This document shows, one piece after another, positions 60,882 through 64,000 of a stretch of 64,000 nt of DNA. This stretch comes from Taenia hydatigena (taxonomy: Eukaryota; Platyhelminthes; Cestoda; Cyclophyllidea; Taeniidae), in contig JADWOT020000004.1 of assembly GCA_036345935.2 (NCBI GenBank), positions 19,511,155-19,575,154 on the forward strand. Reading direction: 5' to 3'. A program made the position numbers and the translations under genes. Position 1 is the first letter of the stretch; each line of letters begins with the position of its first letter. The notes below the pieces were generated by a model that had not been told where the DNA came from, did no database searches, and saw only the letters and a program-made list of their open reading frames with translations.

Positions 60882-63716
60882 CTAAAGGTTCAGAGGGAGA
60901 GAAAAATAGGCGTTAGGCAACTCATGACAATTTATTTCCGGAGAACCTACCTCCTTTTTACGAACATCAGCAGCAGTAAATCAGAATCGTCAGATAAGTT
61001 GAGAATAATACGTAATGCTCCACACTTTTGCTGGCATGATTTAATGGTTTAAAAGTAGGTCTGTAATGCCTTGTCTCCTGTTCAAAGTACCAAGAACCTG
61101 TTCAAGTGAACGCCACCATTGTAATTTTCCACTTTCGTTTAAACTACTTCTGCATTTCAGTTCGTAGGGCTCCGCACCACAAAATATGCCAACACTGGAA
61201 AATGGGAAAATGTAATTAAAACGTAGAATCCTCGCCACAGCAAGACAAGCGCTTGTCAAAACCATTTCCACTTACATCAGACGTTCAGTCGTCAGAAGCC
61301 AACATAAATGCCAACTTTACTTCCTACGTAGTGATGAGAGGGTAAACTGTCAATGGTGTTGGTAGGTGATAGTCGGATGGCAAAGAAATGCCAAAAATTG
61401 GAAACAAAATGATGTGTGAATCGGATATGATTTGCAGCATGGGTTGTGAGGTGTTGGGTCGACTTCTAACGCCCATGTGTGGCATGCAGCCCCCCACTGG
61501 CTCGGCAACGTTCACCACCCTCCCACTCGATGTGGACGCGGACGCATTGCTGCATCGTCAATCACATCCAACAGTTCTTCAAGTGGCTGCTGACAATTCG
61601 ATCGCCCATTCTTTTTAAGAACCGGTTGTGACAGATGTTCTTTGTCATTGTTTACATTAGTGTGTCTTCTTCAACTTGATACACACATCGGTGTCTGAAC
61701 AACTCATCACCAGCTCCACCCTGTTTGTTGAAACCATTTCCAGGTGGTGCTGTCTACCACTGCACAATTCACCTCCTCCGCATACTCCAAAAGTGTTGCA
61801 TACTTCTGCAACCATGGTTTCGTGTTCAACGTTGTTGGTAAAACAGGCAAGCTAGAATTGCGCCCATCAGGTTTTAACTGACGTACGAGGACGTGAGGTC
61901 AGGGTCGCACCGATGGCTTGACACAGGAGTGTTTGACAAGCCATCGCATGCAGTTGACAAGCCCCTACAGACAGCAATCTCCAGGCCACAGCTTACACTT
62001 GGCAGCACAAATCGTCGAACCAAACTGGCAACTGCACGAATTTTTGGGTTACTTAGTAGTTGGGAGCTTCCAGTCAACCGACAGTCAGTGTAATTACTCT
62101 ACAGTTCCAGACATTCTAACTAAAGTTAATTAGACACTATTCAAATTAAAATGTCCAAACTAGACGACTACACATTTGGCTTGGTTAGGAGCGGTAAGTG
62201 AAAATAGTTAGTTGTCAATGAGTAGTTTTAGTACCGTAGTAATCATCTAAAATGACAATTAAATATTGGATGAAAACTTTGTGAAAGATAGCAAATGATC
62301 TCAATAAAGGCTTCACAATTTCCTTACCGGAGCAGAGGCTCCGATACCTCAAAATGGTCTTCAGTAGTTGAGACCAGCATCGATGAAAAAAGAAGCAGCT
62401 CAAACAGTGGATATTTTACAACAAATAACACGCAGTAGGAAAAACCGCCTTGTGACGCCTCTGAATTGGAACACAATTTGTTAAAACTTTTAACTTTTGC
62501 TCATTTCACGAGACAAGAAGAGGGCAAGAGGAAGAAAGCCACCTGACTTGACTTCGCCGGAAATAAAACAACAAAGCGGAGCGCGCAATTGAACAACGCG
62601 TTGTTCTGTGTCGAATGACGAACGCGCAAAAGCAGTCGGAGAGGCTGAGGCAAAAAAAGAGCCAAAACGAAAATCTTTTGCAGTTGCAAAAGGATAAGTG
62701 AAGGGGAAGAAAATGGGGGAAAAATGGACAATTTAATGAAAACGGTGGGTTGTCTCGTTTACATCGATTCGCGCCGTTGAGATTTATGATCTCCAGCTCT
62801 AGGTAGTGGTAGTGGCTTCCTTTCCATCCAAGCCGGAGGAGGAAGTGGAAGGTAAACTCATCAATCTAATTACAAAACATAATGACCTCTATCCGCGGGC
62901 ATGGGCGGTGATTTCACAGACACATTGAGTTCATGGTTTTTAGGTTAAAATTCAAGGGCATAGAGTTTACCAAACACAATTCTCCCTTCCCAGAGTTGCT
63001 TTCTCATCCCAAAAGGGTGTTGACGACAATGAGGAAGAAATGAAAGTAAATTAAGATACTCTTATCCAAAATGAACCATTCAGCGCACATTTACCGGGGG
63101 AAATGGAAGAATAAGGGACTCTGCCTATTAGAAGGGCTACAACAACCTTAAATCTGCAGGTTGAATGGCCAACCACCCCCTTGATCCCTTTGTTTTCTGT
63201 TCACACCTACGGTTTCATAATAGCATGCCTTACTAATGCATTCAGAGACTAATCGGAAAAAACCTGATTCAAATGAATAAGTTTTCACCTTCGTCTCTTG
63301 GCTACCGAATCTCAACGTCAGAGAAGAGCGTCGACGTTAAAAATGCAAGACCTACTACGAAGAGGTTGGAAGGGCGCAAACTTCCTCCAGGATGCCAACC
63401 TTGAGACTAGATGTTAATAAATAAAAATTGTTCCAAAAGTGATAATTTATGCTATATTCCAAGAACAAAGTAATGTTCCTTCTTATAGCATTTTAGCAAA
63501 AAGTGTTTGTCGTGCAGAATATGCCCCATGTTGAGCACTGTCCAGTTCTGAGTCCTATTACCTCTTTACCACGCAATTTGACTTGCAGAGAACGGCAAAT
63601 TCAGGAATCCCATCCAAATCTATAGCGTGTACTACGTGATAGAAAGCCCTTCGAATTCCAGCCAGCTAAGAACGATAAATTAGGTGTATAAGACTTGAGA
63701 AAGGGCACCACTGAAC
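60882..63716 (-). other. Last intron of PAPS synthase
   Basis: 2835 bases between donor GTTCAG (after GCTAAG) and acceptor CCTTTAG on the minus strand. It contains repeat C copy 2 at 60976-62121, starting about 95 bases upstream of the acceptor in the gene's sense. The rest (62122-63716) shows no gene. Confidence 0.85.
60976..62121 (+). repeat. Repeat C, copy 2 (in the last PAPS synthase intron)
   Basis: Reverse complement of 58236-59381. Its plus-strand frames (61388-61618, 76 residues, intact in both copies; 61893-62093 and 61918-62133) show no recognisable domain. It sits in the intron in antisense to copy 1, with the terminal exon between them. Confidence 0.9.
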
Positions 63717-64000
63717 CTTAGCTCCGTGCGTAGGATCGTAGAGGTCATTGCCCGGCTTTGATGGATGCGGCAAACCGGCAGGATCCCGTCCGACAATGTA
63801 GAAGTGGACACCCGCCATCAGTCGGCACCTGGCGTGCCATTGAACCTCCCTTGGTCCTGCGTAGATCATCGGCGAGGGAAAGATGGCAAGAAGAGTGTGC
63901 TTGGGATCGAGAACACCATCCTGGAGGCAAGCTTGATGTTGACGCATGCGAACGTCCAGCGGAACATCATCCGGTTTCGTCCACCCGCCCAAGGGATGTA
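63717..64000 (-). CDS. PAPSS: PAPS synthase, penultimate exon, cut by the window edge
   Basis: The minus strand reads [20 protein letters not shown] from the window edge and goes on through [20 protein letters not shown] and [14 protein letters not shown] to LYDPTHGAK, where the donor GTTCAG follows. These are hallmark ATP-sulfurylase segments, including the nucleotide-binding GRDPAG motif. Human PAPSS1 reads LGGWTKDDDVPL and GRDPAGMPHP at the same places. All upstream exons, including the APS kinase domain and the HxxH motif, lie beyond 64000. The sequence is intact, with no sign of decay. Confidence 0.96.

Overview
This window looks like eukaryotic, intron-rich nuclear DNA of a metazoan. 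A flatworm, probably a tapeworm, is my best guess, but that is inference. Reading frames are short and broken, coding exons of 85-350 bases are bounded by clear GT/AG splice sites, and most of the window is intron or repeat. The only gene I can name with high confidence is bifunctional PAPS synthase. There are no bacterial features: no operons, RBS, CRISPR, rRNA or tRNA that I could support.

Layout. 0.4-1.15 kb: a decayed mariner/Tc1-type transposase. 6.4-15.0 kb (+): eight phase-compatible exons of an unrecognised gene, with inverted copies of a 1.3 kb repeat (repeat A) upstream of the first visible exon and inside the last intron. 16.1-16.9 kb (+): an exon for a divergent Bud23/WBSCR22-like methyltransferase. 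18.9-25 kb and 28.2-40.4 kb, again 50.6-55.1 kb: dense fields of a small LTR element of TRIM type. It has LTRs of about 165-195 bases, an internal part of about 470-650 bases, no coding capacity, a 5'-TG...CA-3' LTR form, and in the best copy a near-perfect target duplication. 26.2-30.6 kb (+): exons for an unrecognised coiled-coil protein. 36.9-51.0 kb: a nested inverted duplication, whose core is two 3.1 kb arms (41820-44955 and 45948-49083) almost identical to each other around a 992-base spacer, with more diverged inverted homology outside them. 58.2-64 kb: the 3' end of PAPS synthase on the minus strand, with inverted copies of a 1.15 kb repeat (repeat C) in its last intron and downstream of its stop codon.

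The most notable pattern is that three unrelated-looking repeats (A, the 41-49 kb arm, C) each occur exactly twice and each time as an inverted pair. Two of the pairs embrace exons. Transcripts crossing them could fold into dsRNA of 1.1-3.1 kb, which could matter for exon circularisation, RNA editing or small-RNA production. This is a hypothesis from geometry only. Large palindromes can also be assembly artefacts; the unique spacers and unlike flanks argue against a simple one.
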